Made by a program: the position numbers and the translations under genes. The notes under the pieces are model-generated. The model was not told the origin of the DNA, made no database searches, and saw nothing but the letters and a program-made list of their open reading frames with translations. A DNA stretch of 46,183 nt from Pseudomonadota bacterium (lineage in GTDB: Bacteria > Pseudomonadota > Alphaproteobacteria > Rhizobiales > Rhizobiaceae), in the NCBI GenBank assembly GCA_023444445.1, contig JAEXMK010000176.1:1-46183 (forward strand), given 5' to 3'. How positions within the stretch are numbered: the first letter of the stretch is position 1; the number at the start of each line of letters is the position of its first letter. Positions 35,740 to 46,155 of the stretch are shown here, piece by piece.

Positions 35740-35775
35740 AAAAAAGAAGGCCACCCGAATTATCGGGTGGCCTTC
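35740..35775 (-). terminator. Strong terminator of the DUF982 gene
   Basis: On the minus strand a perfect 13-bp stem (35746-35758 with 35763-35775, 4-nt loop) is followed directly by six T. It lies 25 bp after the DUF982 stop and is the clearest intrinsic terminator in the window. Confidence 0.9.
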
Positions 35776-35799
35776 CAGTGCATCAGTCGTGAAATACGC

Positions 35800-36081
35800 T
35801 CAGGATGCTATGGTGTCCGGAGCCTCCGCCTTGTCCTCCATCAGGCAATGCGCCTGCCGGCTGGCCGCGACAAAGGCGGTGCGGGCAATTTCACCCGCCA
35901 CGTCGCCCATCAGCGAGGCGCGGCACAGGCGCAACGCCTGTTCATGCACCTTGTCGCCCCGCTCAGGCCATTCGTGCTGGAGAAAATCGAAGGCTTCGTA
36001 AACGCCGTTGAAAATCCGGGGAGCACCGTTTTCAAGGGATATGGTAACGGGCTTTTCCCACTTAACATCATTCAGCAACAT
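35800..36081 (-). CDS. DUF982 family protein
   Basis: This is a 93-residue member of DUF982, a rhizobial family of unknown function usually present in many copies per genome. Family features: WEKPVTISLENGAPRIFNGVYEAFDFL, a conserved WP (HEWPERGD), the LCRASLMGDV cysteine segment and ARTAFVAASRQAHCL. I use the second ATG (36081) because GGAAG lies 8 nt upstream; the ATG at 36096 lacks a good site and would sit very near the transcript start. An exact EcfG-type promoter lies 34 bp upstream, divergent from the photolyase promoter. Confidence 0.85.
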   Translation of the reverse strand: MLLNDVKWEKPVTISLENGAPRIFNGVYEAFDFLQHEWPERGDKVHEQALRLCRASLMGDVAGEIARTAFVAASRQAHCLMEDKAEAPDTIAS

Positions 36082-36115
36082 TGATTGCACTTCCATGCTC
36101 TATTAACCCGCGACA

Positions 36116-36140
36116 AACGCCGGCTCCTCCAGTTGGTTCC
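36116..36140 (-). promoter_or_regulatory. EcfG (general stress) promoter, DUF982 gene
   Basis: On the minus strand: GGAAC (36140-36136), 16 bp, CGTT (36119-36116). It is an exact consensus match, 34 bp before the preferred DUF982 start. Confidence 0.75.
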
Positions 36141-36218
36141 CTTCACTTGCGGTTTCAAGAGCGAAAAAATAACCCTCGAAAAACCGTGTGCCCCATCTTC
36201 CCATTGTAGCCGATTTGC

Positions 36219-36243
36219 GGAACAAAGCGGTTCAACACTCGTT
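36219..36243 (+). promoter_or_regulatory. EcfG (general stress) promoter, photolyase gene
   Basis: GGAAC (36219-36223), 16 bp, CGTT (36240-36243) form an exact consensus match, 26 bp before the photolyase ATG. Photolyase genes are reported members of EcfG/RpoE2 regulons in other Alphaproteobacteria. Confidence 0.75.
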
Positions 36244-36269
36244 CAAGCGGAAGTGAACCGAGACCTCTT

Positions 36270-37709
36270 ATGTCAAGCAAAACCGCCGCCGTTATCATCT
36301 GGTTCCGTAAGGATCTTCGCCTCTCCGACAATCTTGCCGTCCTCGCAGCACTGGAGCACGACGGTCCCGTCATCCCACTGTATATTCACGAAAAAACAGG
36401 TGGAGCACTCGGCGGTGCGCAGGAATGGTGGCTGCATCATTCTCTGACGGAACTTGGCGCCGCGCTCGAGAAAAAGGGTAGCCGCCTCATTCTCGCCAGC
36501 GGCAAAGCGGAGACGGTTCTTCGCGACGTGATATCAACGACCAGCGCCGATGCCGTATTCTGGAACAGACGATATGATCCAGATGGCATCGCCGAGGATA
36601 AGGCGCTGAAACAGAAGCTGCGGGACGAAGGGCTGACAGTCCGTAGTTTTTCCGGCCATCTCCTGCATGAACCTTCCCGGCTGAAGACGAAGTCCGGCGG
36701 CCCTTACCGCGTCTATACGCCCTTCTGGCGCGCGATCGAAGGCGGGGATGAACCGCACGCGCCGGCGGATGCGCCGAAGAGCCTGAAGGCGCCCAAGACC
36801 TGGCCAAAGTCGCAGACGCTTTCCGACTGGAAGCTTTTGCCGACCAAACCCAACTGGGCCAAACACTTCGGCGACATCTGGACACCTGGGGAGAAAGCGG
36901 CGCGAAAAAAACTCGACGATTTCATTGATGGCGCCTTGAAGGGTTATGAAGAAGGCAGGGACTTCCCGGCGAAGGACGCCACCTCGCTGCTCTCGCCTCA
37001 TCTGGCGCTTGGGGAAATATCACCTGCCACGGTTTGGCACGCCACGAAAGGGCTTTCCCGCCACATCGCCTCGAACGATATCAGCCGTTTTCGAAAAGAA
37101 ATCGTCTGGCGGGAATTTTGCTACCATCTGCTGTTCCACTTCCCGGAACTCGATGAAAAGAACTGGAACGACAGTTTCGATGCCTTTGCCTGGCGCGATG
37201 ATGAAGCGTCCTTCAAGGCCTGGACGCGCGGCATGACGGGCTACCCGATCGTGGATGCCGGCATGCGGCAACTGTGGAAACACGGCGTGATGCACAATCG
37301 CGTGCGGATGATTGTGGCGTCCTTCCTTATCAAGCACCTTTTGATCGACTGGCGGAAAGGCGAAAAGTGGTTCCGCGATACGCTGGTTGATGCCGACCCT
37401 GCCTCCAACGCCGCAAACTGGCAATGGGTGGCCGGCTCGGGCGCGGATGCATCACCGTTCTTCCGTGTCTTCAATCCCATTCTTCAGGGCGAAAAATTCG
37501 ATAGCGACGGGGAGTACGTCGGCCGCTTCGTACCCGAGCTCGAAAAACTTGAGACGAGATACATTCACAAGCCATTTGAGGCACCGAAAGAGGTGCTCAA
37601 GAAAGCTGGCATCGAGCTTGGCAAGACCTATCCTTTGCCGATAGTCGACCACTCGAAGGGCCGGGAAAGAGCCCTTGCCGCCTATTCCCACATCAAGAAG
37701 AACACATAA
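36270..37709 (+). CDS. phrA: Class III CPD photolyase
   Basis: This is a 479-residue FAD photolyase that uses blue light to split cyclobutane pyrimidine dimers in DNA. The N-terminal antenna domain begins VIIWFRKDLRLSDN. The WWLHHSL segment near residue 52 is shared by class III enzymes. The C-terminal FAD domain includes LSPHLALGEISPATVW, WREFCYHLLFH, TGYPIVDAGMRQLW, NRVRMIVASFL and the NWQWVAGSGADASPFFRVFNP motif. It resembles the A. tumefaciens PhrA characterised as a class III CPD enzyme. The general-stress promoter just upstream predicts induction in stationary phase and stress rather than by light alone. Confidence 0.92.
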   Translation: MSSKTAAVIIWFRKDLRLSDNLAVLAALEHDGPVIPLYIHEKTGGALGGAQEWWLHHSLTELGAALEKKGSRLILASGKAETVLRDVISTTSADAVFWNRRYDPDGIAEDKALKQKLRDEGLTVRSFSGHLLHEPSRLKTKSGGPYRVYTPFWRAIEGGDEPHAPADAPKSLKAPKTWPKSQTLSDWKLLPTKPNWAKHFGDIWTPGEKAARKKLDDFIDGALKGYEEGRDFPAKDATSLLSPHLALGEISPATVWHATKGLSRHIASNDISRFRKEIVWREFCYHLLFHFPELDEKNWNDSFDAFAWRDDEASFKAWTRGMTGYPIVDAGMRQLWKHGVMHNRVRMIVASFLIKHLLIDWRKGEKWFRDTLVDADPASNAANWQWVAGSGADASPFFRVFNPILQGEKFDSDGEYVGRFVPELEKLETRYIHKPFEAPKEVLKKAGIELGKTYPLPIVDHSKGRERALAAYSHIKKNT

Positions 37710-37831
37710 AACTGGGTATCGGCAAAATTTTGCGTGGCTAAGCTAAACCCGGGAAGATAATTTCTTGCCTTGAAGCGGTTGTAACGGGACATAACGGCAC
37801 CTAATTCCCGCTCAGACAAGAAGGCTCGATC

Positions 37832-38869
37832 ATGACCATTCATTCCTCTGCGCTCAGTGCTATCGGCAACACGCCGCTCATCCGTCTGAAGGCTGCCTCT
37901 GAAGCGACGGGGTGTGAAATCCTCGGCAAGGCGGAATTCCTCAATCCCGGCCAGTCGGTGAAAGATCGCGCCGCGCTCTACATCATCCGCGACGCCGAAC
38001 GGCGCGGACAGCTGCGCCCAGGCGGCACCATCGTGGAAGGCACGGCGGGCAACACCGGCATCGGCCTGTCGCTCGTCGCCAATGCCTTGGGCTACAAGAC
38101 GGTCATCGTCATTCCCGAGACGCAGAGCCAGGAAAAGAAGGATGCGCTGAAGCTTCTCGGCGCCAAGCTGGTCGAGGTTCCGGCCGCTCCCTATTCCAAC
38201 CCGAACAATTACGTGAAGGTTTCCGGCCGACTGGCAAAACAGCTTGCCGCGACCGATGAGAATGGCGCGATCTGGGCCAACCAGTTCGACAATATCGCCA
38301 ACCGCCAGGCGCATATCGAGACGACGGCTCCGGAAATCTGGGACCAGACGGACGGCAAGGTGGATGGCTTCATCTGCTCGGTCGGTTCCGGCGGAACGCT
38401 GGCAGGCGTGGCGGATGGCCTGCGTGATTTCAACCCTGATATCAAGATCGGTCTTGCCGATCCTGAAGGGGCAGCCCTTTATGAGTTCTATCAGCATGGC
38501 GCGCTGAAGTCCGAAGGCTCCTCCATCACAGAAGGCATCGGCCAGGGCCGCATCACCGCCAATCTGGAAGGCTTCACCCCCGACTTCTCCTATCGCATAC
38601 CCGATGCGGAAGCCCTGCCCATTCTCTTCGATCTCGTCACCAAGGAAGGCCTTTGCCTCGGCGGCTCGTCCGGCATCAACATCGCTGGTGCAATCCGCCT
38701 TGCCCGCGACCTCGGTCCGGGGCATACAATCGTGACGATACTGTGCGACTACGGTAATCGTTATCAGTCGAAGCTGTTCAATCCGGATTTCCTGCGCTCC
38801 AAGGGGCTTCCCGTGCCGCAGTGGCTGGCAACCAAGAGCGAGATTCCGGTTCCCTACGAAACCGTTTAA
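37832..38869 (+). CDS. cysK: Cysteine synthase A (O-acetylserine sulfhydrylase)
   Basis: This is a 345-residue PLP enzyme that makes cysteine from O-acetylserine and sulfide. The PLP lysine is Lys44 in PGQSVKDRAA. The substrate loop EGTAGNTGIGLSLVA and the phosphate-binding GSGGTLAGVADGL are intact. It is somewhat longer than E. coli CysK (323 residues), with a C-terminal extension (FLRSKGLPVPQWLATKSEIP) typical of the rhizobial form. It is first in a tight plus-strand group with alaX (12 bp) and sseA (16 bp after alaX), so cysteine synthesis, mischarged-tRNA editing and sulfur transfer are probably co-expressed. Confidence 0.95.
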   Translation: MTIHSSALSAIGNTPLIRLKAASEATGCEILGKAEFLNPGQSVKDRAALYIIRDAERRGQLRPGGTIVEGTAGNTGIGLSLVANALGYKTVIVIPETQSQEKKDALKLLGAKLVEVPAAPYSNPNNYVKVSGRLAKQLAATDENGAIWANQFDNIANRQAHIETTAPEIWDQTDGKVDGFICSVGSGGTLAGVADGLRDFNPDIKIGLADPEGAALYEFYQHGALKSEGSSITEGIGQGRITANLEGFTPDFSYRIPDAEALPILFDLVTKEGLCLGGSSGINIAGAIRLARDLGPGHTIVTILCDYGNRYQSKLFNPDFLRSKGLPVPQWLATKSEIPVPYETV

Positions 38870-38881
38870 GGACATGCCGAA

Positions 38882-39619
38882 ATGCCTGTGAATGCCCTGT
38901 TCCGTGACGATTTTTATCTTTCTACCGCAGAAGCGATCGTCACGGCGGTGCATGAGGATGGCGGCATAGAGCTTGATCAGACCTGCTTTTATGCGACTTC
39001 CGGTGGCCAGCCGGGAGATAGCGGCTTTCTCGAGCGGGCCGATGGCTCTCGCATCGAACTTGGCATCACCAAAAACGGTGCCGACAAGAGCGTCCTCGTC
39101 CACGTGCCGCTCGAAGATCAGCCGTCCCCCGAGATTGGCGAAAAGCTCATCCTGCATGTGGATTGGCCGCGCCGCTACAAGCTGATGCGCATGCACACGG
39201 CCTGCCATCTTCTCTCCGTCGTCTGCCAGTGGCCGATCACGGGTGCGGCGGTCGGCGAGGACGAATCGCGTGTTGATTTCGACATGTCCGAGACCATCGA
39301 CAAGGACGAAGTCACGGCAAAGCTGATGGAACTGGTGAAAGCCAACCACCCCGTCTTCCTGCAATGGATTACCGACGAGGAGCTGGCTGCCAATCCGGGC
39401 ATCGTCAAATCCAAGAATGTGCGCCCGCCGATGGGTCTTGGCCGGGTCAGCCTCGTCTGCATCGGCGAGAATTCCAGCATCGATAGCCAGCCCTGCGGCG
39501 GCACCCATGTTTCCGAAACGCAGGAAGTGGGCGATATTCACATTGCCAAGATAGAAAAGAAGGGCAAGGAGAACAGGCGGTTCCGCATTCGTTTCGGCGC
39601 GCCTGAAGCTGTTGCCTGA
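38882..39619 (+). CDS. alaX: Alanyl-tRNA editing protein AlaX
   Basis: This is a 245-residue free-standing editing domain related to the C-terminal half of AlaRS. It hydrolyses Ser-tRNA(Ala) (and often Gly-tRNA(Ala)) in trans. The zinc ligands are His105 and His109 (HTACH) and Cys205 and His209 (CGGTH). The FYATSGGQPGDSG segment (37-48) matches the longer AlaX-II form. It follows cysK by 12 bp. The coupling may reflect serine/cysteine metabolism, since serine is the misacylated residue (inference). Confidence 0.92.
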   Translation: MPVNALFRDDFYLSTAEAIVTAVHEDGGIELDQTCFYATSGGQPGDSGFLERADGSRIELGITKNGADKSVLVHVPLEDQPSPEIGEKLILHVDWPRRYKLMRMHTACHLLSVVCQWPITGAAVGEDESRVDFDMSETIDKDEVTAKLMELVKANHPVFLQWITDEELAANPGIVKSKNVRPPMGLGRVSLVCIGENSSIDSQPCGGTHVSETQEVGDIHIAKIEKKGKENRRFRIRFGAPEAVA

Positions 39620-39635
39620 AATCGGGAGAGACATC

Positions 39636-41057
39636 GTGAGCACGGATAAGAGCCGTTTCGTCGTTTCGGCGGACTGGGTGGAAAAACAACTCGGCACATC
39701 GGCCTTTCGTGTCGTTGATGCCTCCTGGTATCTGCCGGCGCACAAGCGCAATGGCGCGGAGGAATATGCCGCTGGCCATCTGCCCGGCGCCGTGTTCTTC
39801 GATCAGGACAAGATCGCCGATCACACCACCGGCCTGCCGCATTCCCTGCCCTCGCCGGATTTTTTTGCCGAGGAGGCCGGCAAGCTCGGCCTCAACGAGA
39901 ACGACACGATCGTGGTCTATGACGGCCCCGGTTTCTTTTCCGCGCCGCGTGTGTGGTGGATGCTGCGGGTGATGGGCGTGCGCAAGGCCTATGTGCTGGA
40001 TGGCGGCCTCGACGGCTGGAAACGCGAAGGCCGACCGCTCGAAACCGGCACGCCGGAGATCGAACCCGCCACCTTCACACCCGATTTCAACGAGAAGCGC
40101 GTGACCTCGCTGTTTAGCATGCGCGGTATCGTCGATAGCGGTGAAAAGCAGATCGCCGATGCCCGTGGCGCCGGACGCTTTACCGGCGACGAGGCCGAGC
40201 CCCGGGCCGGCATGCGCTCCGGCCACATGCCCGGCGCGCGCAGCCTGCCTGCGACGGCCTTTTCCGAAAACGGCCACTTCAAGGATCTGACCGCCATCCG
40301 CAAGATGGTCACCGATGCCGGCATCGATCTTGGCAAGCCCGTGGTGACGAGCTGCGGTTCGGGCGTCACCGCCGCCGTCATTACGCTGGCGCTGGAATCA
40401 CTCGGCCATCAGGATAATTCGCTCTATGACGGTTCCTGGTCAGAATGGGGCGGACTTGAAGATACGCCTGTTGTCACCGGCGCTTCCGATCCGCTGCCGG
40501 TCATTTCTCATGGCCCGCTGAAGGCGCATGTGACGCAGCTGGAAATGACCGCACCACCGAAGGTCAGCCTGCCGATCCCGATCAACATCCAGACGGCGCT
40601 GATGCGGGTCAATAATATTCCCCTGCACTTCTACCGCTACCTCTATTGGCGGGTGGGCAAACGCTGGCATTGGCAGAAGCGCATGCGCACGAGCGACGCC
40701 GAGCTTTCCGCCATCCTGCGCGATCCCAAAAACAGCGTCACGGTTCTCTATATGAACGGCGCGCCTGCCGGTTTCTTCGAACTGCACAAGGCGAGCGACG
40801 AAGTGACCGAGCTTTCCTATTTCGGGCTGCTCGAAGAGGCGATCGGCGCGGGCGTCGGCAAATGGTTCCTTCTGCAGGCGCTTTACGCCGCCTGGCAGGA
40901 TAATCCGCAACGGGTGACGGTGACGACCAATACGCTCGACCATCCGCGCGCATTGCAGCTTTACCAGATGATGGGCTTCTCGCCGGTCGGCACCTATGAG
41001 GCCTGGGTGGAGCCGCTTACCGATACGGAGCTTCTGGAAATTTCACTGCGTAATTGA
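39636..41057 (+). CDS. sseA: 3-mercaptopyruvate sulfurtransferase fused to a GNAT domain
   Basis: This is a 473-residue two-part protein. Residues 1-282 form a double-rhodanese sulfurtransferase with active-site Cys240 in TSCGSGVTA; the CGSGVTA loop marks mercaptopyruvate-type enzymes. From about 285 the frame runs without a stop into a GNAT acetyltransferase (PINIQTALMRVNNIPLHFYRYLYW, ELSYFGLLEEAIGAGVGKWFL with the acetyl-CoA loop, TVTTNTLDHPRALQLYQMMGF). SseA alone is about 280 residues, so this is a fusion. The GNAT part could also start separately at an internal GTG near 40528. I use the GTG at 39636 with GGGAGAG upstream. Confidence 0.88.
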   Translation: MSTDKSRFVVSADWVEKQLGTSAFRVVDASWYLPAHKRNGAEEYAAGHLPGAVFFDQDKIADHTTGLPHSLPSPDFFAEEAGKLGLNENDTIVVYDGPGFFSAPRVWWMLRVMGVRKAYVLDGGLDGWKREGRPLETGTPEIEPATFTPDFNEKRVTSLFSMRGIVDSGEKQIADARGAGRFTGDEAEPRAGMRSGHMPGARSLPATAFSENGHFKDLTAIRKMVTDAGIDLGKPVVTSCGSGVTAAVITLALESLGHQDNSLYDGSWSEWGGLEDTPVVTGASDPLPVISHGPLKAHVTQLEMTAPPKVSLPIPINIQTALMRVNNIPLHFYRYLYWRVGKRWHWQKRMRTSDAELSAILRDPKNSVTVLYMNGAPAGFFELHKASDEVTELSYFGLLEEAIGAGVGKWFLLQALYAAWQDNPQRVTVTTNTLDHPRALQLYQMMGFSPVGTYEAWVEPLTDTELLEISLRN

Positions 41058-41124
41058 GGGTGGCTGGCCGTACGCACCGTACGTACCGTACATGCCCGAC
41101 CATAGTGGCGTGCCTGCCCCATTC

Positions 41125-41157
41125 CCCTCATTCCTGAGCTCGTCACAGGAATGAGGG
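41125..41157. repeat. Palindromic intergenic element
   Basis: A 12-bp perfect inverted repeat (CCCTCATTCCTG at 41125-41136, CAGGAATGAGGG at 41146-41157, 9-nt loop) lies between the convergent sseA and RibD-like genes. From memory, very similar ATTCCTG...CAGGAAT palindromes recur in Agrobacterium intergenic regions. A cluster of CGTAC repeats at about 41070-41094 precedes it. It may act as a terminator for both genes. Confidence 0.6.
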
Positions 41158-41193
41158 TGGGAGAGCCTCGGCAATACAGCCGATGAGCAGCCT

Positions 41194-41838
41194 TCACACC
41201 CTGTCGATGATCAGATGCGTAGCGCCCTCACCCGCCACCGTTCGGGTGGCGCGATAGCCAAGTGCTGGTAAGTCCAGCCCTTCGAACAGATTCTCGCCCT
41301 TGCCGAGAAACACCGGCGCCAGCGCCAGATGCAACTCATCAATCATGCCGCCCGCCATATATTGCCGGATGGTGGAAACGCCGCCGCCAACGCGGACATC
41401 CTTGCCATCAGCCGCCGTGAGTGCCTGATCTAGGGCGGATTCGATGCCATCAGTCACGAAATGGAACTCGGTGCCGCCTTTCATGGTGAAAGAAGGACGC
41501 GCATGGTGGGTCAGGACGAAGACCGGGACATGATAGGGCGGCTCTTCGCCCCACCAGCCCTTCCAGCTTTCATCCGGCCATGCACCGCGCACGGGGCCGA
41601 ACATGTTGCGCCCTAAAACCCAGGCGCCGATGTTTTCGAAACTCTTTTCGGAGAAGTTCTCGTCGGTCCCAGTCGAGCCACCCTCCTTGCCGAACATACG
41701 GTGAAAGGTGCGGGTCTTGAATGCCCACTGGTGCAGCTCTTCGCCTTTGACGCCCAACGGGTTCTGCAGACTCTGGTCCGGGCCAGCGCCATATCCATCA
41801 AGGGAAATGGCAAAATTGCGAACAACGACCTTTGGCAT
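41194..41838 (-). CDS. RibD C-terminal / dihydrofolate-reductase-like protein
   Basis: This is a 214-residue cytoplasmic protein of the RibD_C/DHFR-like reductase family. It starts VVVRNFAISLDGYGAG, then GAWVLGRNMFGPVRG, FHFVTDGIESALDQALTAADGKDVRVGGGVSTIRQYMAGGMIDELHL with the NADPH-binding GGG region, and ends PVFLGKGENLF. The insert around 40-60 is larger than in typical YyaP-type members. It is probably a reductase of unknown substrate, not the folate enzyme itself. The ATG at 41838 has GAGGAGG 5 nt upstream, a strong site. It appears monocistronic. Confidence 0.87.
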   Translation of the reverse strand: MPKVVVRNFAISLDGYGAGPDQSLQNPLGVKGEELHQWAFKTRTFHRMFGKEGGSTGTDENFSEKSFENIGAWVLGRNMFGPVRGAWPDESWKGWWGEEPPYHVPVFVLTHHARPSFTMKGGTEFHFVTDGIESALDQALTAADGKDVRVGGGVSTIRQYMAGGMIDELHLALAPVFLGKGENLFEGLDLPALGYRATRTVAGEGATHLIIDRV

Positions 41839-41890
41839 GGCATCCTCCTCCGCCAAGGATGGCCAGCTTGCCAGCATCCGGCAATCGGCC

Positions 41891-42775
41891 TCAGATTTCC
41901 CGTTCCAGATTGACGGCTGTTGGAATTTGCCCGCCGGCCGCGCCCTTGTCTTGCGTGACACTGTTCAGAAGATGATCGGCGATCAACTCCGCCTGGAATT
42001 TACCAAGCTCGTAGCAATAGGTGATTTCGCGCTTCTCGGCCGACCAGTAGACATCGGGACGACCGCAGGACTTGGCCGTCAGCTTGACGTCACCCTTCAG
42101 GCCATAGCCGCCGAAGCTGCGACTGATGAGATCGAGAACCTTCGATTCCTTGATCATGATGGCGTAGGGTTCGAGTTCCGGGTCGCGCGGCGGCACGTAG
42201 CTGACGGAAAATTTCGAGGGTGTCTGGCTGCGATGAGGCGCGAGGAACTCTTCCCAGGCCGAAGCGACACCCGGATAGGCGGCAACACATTTGTCGAATT
42301 CGGCATTGGGGAGACCCATCATTGCGGCCAGATCGCTATAACCATCCTTGTCGCGACCAACCATCAGGCAGGCCATGTTGCGATCACGGCTCCTCTCCGG
42401 CACCAGCGCTGAAAAGACGGGGGCCTCATGTTCGGGCAAGGTCTCGGCCTCGCGCGCCAGATACCAGCTGTCGGTGGCGTTGACGAGCGCGGTGTCGAGC
42501 CATTCCTCATTGGCCTGCAGGATGAGCGTGCCGGCCAGCTGATCGGCCGGAGCCTGGACGCTTGCCGTCTCCGCCGTCCCGAAATCCGAGATCAGCATGC
42601 GCGCGCCCTCGTGATAGAGCGAGAAGATCGCGTTGCCGATAACGAAATTGACCGATTGCTGCAGCTGATCGTCGGACAGGCCATCGAGACCGGAGGCAAC
42701 CTGCGCATCCGCCTCGCTCGGAACCGTCAACGAAACAAAAGCCAGCGGAACGGCGGCCAGAAAACGACGCAACAT
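41891..42775 (-). CDS. DUF4344-like secreted protein with degenerate metallopeptidase site
   Basis: This is a 294-residue secreted protein. A signal peptide (residues 1-25, ending SEADA) precedes a DUF4344 domain (putative metallopeptidase). The family's HExxH helix is recognisable, but the second histidine is missing: NFVIGNAIFSLYHEGARMLI. The conserved C-terminal CGRPDVYWSAEKREITYCYEL (with two cysteines) is kept. It is probably a non-catalytic or altered member. The ATG at 42775 has GGAAGG 9 nt upstream; an upstream start at 42808 would add 11 residues before the signal peptide. The family call is from memory of motifs. Confidence 0.72.
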   Translation of the reverse strand: MLRRFLAAVPLAFVSLTVPSEADAQVASGLDGLSDDQLQQSVNFVIGNAIFSLYHEGARMLISDFGTAETASVQAPADQLAGTLILQANEEWLDTALVNATDSWYLAREAETLPEHEAPVFSALVPERSRDRNMACLMVGRDKDGYSDLAAMMGLPNAEFDKCVAAYPGVASAWEEFLAPHRSQTPSKFSVSYVPPRDPELEPYAIMIKESKVLDLISRSFGGYGLKGDVKLTAKSCGRPDVYWSAEKREITYCYELGKFQAELIADHLLNSVTQDKGAAGGQIPTAVNLEREI

Positions 42776-42939
42776 AAAATCAGACCTTCCGGAAACGAGG
42801 AGCGCCACTGATTCCCGAAGCTAACGAGTCACGCAATGGGCTGGTTGCATCACCTGTCAAGAATCGGGTGGATAGTGCTCCATTTCGGGATCATAGCTGC
42901 AAAGAAGCAACGCCGACCCCAACTTGAAGAGCCTCCGCC

Positions 42940-43407
42940 ATGACCGATCTCGTTTTCACTGCAATGCCGGCTAAAGAAGCCGAGGCCTTCCGGGCGGGTT
43001 CCGCCGACGCCTATGGCAACCCTCCAGAGAAGGCAATTTCTCCCGGGGGTATGCCATGCCGCCACTGTCTTCAGCAGATCGGTCAAGGGGATGCGATGCT
43101 GATCCTCGCCTATCGACCCTTTCCCTCGTTGCAGCCCTATGCGGAAACGGGCCCGGTGTTTCTGCATGCCGATGCCTGTGATCGCTATCCGCAGACGCAA
43201 GCCATTCCGCCGATGCTGAACAGCCCCGATTACATCGTGCGCGGTTATGGAGCCGATGACCGCATTGTCTACGGCACCGGCGGGGTGACGGCGACGGGCG
43301 AGATCGTGTCGCGCGCGCGGCACCTTCTGGAGCGCGCGGATGTGGCCTATGTGCATGTGCGGTCCGCCCGCAACAACTGTTACCAATGCCGTATCGATAC
43401 AGCATAA
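42940..43407 (+). CDS. DUF1203 family protein
   Basis: This is a 155-residue member of the DUF1203 family, found in Alpha- and Gammaproteobacteria. Markers: PCRHCLQQIGQGDAMLILAYRPF with a CxxC pair, GPVFLHADACDRY, IVRGYGADDRIVYGTG and the closing YVHVRSARNNCYQCRI with another CxxC. The two cysteine pairs could bind a metal, but I know of no activity. It is a stand-alone plus-strand gene, divergent from the DUF4344-like gene. Confidence 0.85.
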   Translation: MTDLVFTAMPAKEAEAFRAGSADAYGNPPEKAISPGGMPCRHCLQQIGQGDAMLILAYRPFPSLQPYAETGPVFLHADACDRYPQTQAIPPMLNSPDYIVRGYGADDRIVYGTGGVTATGEIVSRARHLLERADVAYVHVRSARNNCYQCRIDTA

Positions 43408-43505
43408 ATGCAGCATTGAATAAGTTTTAACCGAACAACTAAACTGGTTTCACACCTTTAAATTCTAAGCTGCGTGTATCGGAACAACATATTTTGAGCA
43501 GCAAT

Positions 43506-43841
43506 ATGACAAACAACCTTAATATGGCGACACGCAGCGCACCACGCAGCAAGACGAGAATTTTTGCGACCGTGCATTACTTCAGTCAGTCGACCAAGGG
43601 CCGTGTGGTTGATCTTTCCGCCACGGGGATGGCACTAGAACTGGACGGACCTTTCGCTGCCGCCAAGGGCAGCCGGGTCAAGGTGCAGAGCGATGATCTG
43701 GGCTTCATTGAGGGTGTCGTGCAGTGGCAGCACCAGAACCGGATTGGCTTGCAGCTGAAGCTTTCTACCAACACGCTGGCCCAGCTTTCCTCCTATTTCC
43801 GCTTCTTCCATGAAGAAGTGAAACCGACGCTGGCCCGCTGA
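43506..43841 (+). CDS. PilZ domain cyclic-di-GMP receptor
   Basis: This is a 111-residue single-domain PilZ protein. Both ligand motifs are present: RxxxR (Arg14 to Arg18 in RSKTR) and DxSxxG (Asp36, Ser38, Gly41 in DLSATG). It should bind cyclic-di-GMP, and as it has no output domain it probably acts by binding a partner. The ATG at 43506 is used; a TTG at 43494 would add four residues. It lies on the same chromosome segment as the membrane diguanylate cyclase (1437-2684) and the UPP cluster, but is not linked to them in an operon. Confidence 0.87.
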   Translation: MTNNLNMATRSAPRSKTRIFATVHYFSQSTKGRVVDLSATGMALELDGPFAAAKGSRVKVQSDDLGFIEGVVQWQHQNRIGLQLKLSTNTLAQLSSYFRFFHEEVKPTLAR

Positions 43842-43884
43842 TCCAGAGCACTGCAATGTGCAGAACGAGCTATGCGCATTTTCC

Positions 43885-43909
43885 AGTGCGGCGACACCTG
43901 TGCCGCACT
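43885..43909 (+). terminator. Hairpin after the PilZ gene
   Basis: A perfect 8-bp stem (AGTGCGGC with GCCGCACT, 9-nt loop) lies 43 bp after the PilZ stop. No T run follows, so it is a weak or Rho-assisted terminator candidate. Confidence 0.45.
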
Positions 43910-43951
43910 CTCGCGATAAAAAATTTATCAAACGGTTGAAAACGGGCCGAT

Positions 43952-43969
43952 CTGTCACCGGCCTGTCAT
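43952..43969 (+). promoter_or_regulatory. Pho box upstream of cpdB
   Basis: CTGTCAC (43952-43958), 4 bp, CTGTCAT (43963-43969): 13 of 14 positions match the PhoB consensus CTGTCAT-N4-CTGTCAT. It lies about 80 bp before the cpdB start codon, as expected for activation by PhoB under phosphate limitation. Confidence 0.75.
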
Positions 43970-44049
43970 TTTGGTGATGGACTCCTCTGTGATTGCTTCT
44001 ACCCTGTCCGCTTCTCATGACAGACCAAGCTTCATCCGAAGGAGTTCCT

Positions 44050-46038
<1,989 letters not shown>

Positions 46039-46155
46039 AGACCGCAGCCATCCCGGCGACACATCGCCGGGACCTTTCCTCAATCCCGGTCGGGCCTATG
46101 TCTCACCTCATCAATCGGGGTCGCCAATGGTATAAGCGCAGGGGCGCGCGTATTT

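Noticed and set aside
37682..39751. 689-codon minus-strand frame over cysK and alaX
   Set aside because: It lies opposite two genes with complete catalytic motifs and intact operon spacing. The translated product has no recognisable domain.
41068..41094. CGTAC-rich run as a CRISPR or iteron array
   Set aside because: There are only a few 5-mers with irregular spacing, no spacers and no replication or Cas genes nearby.
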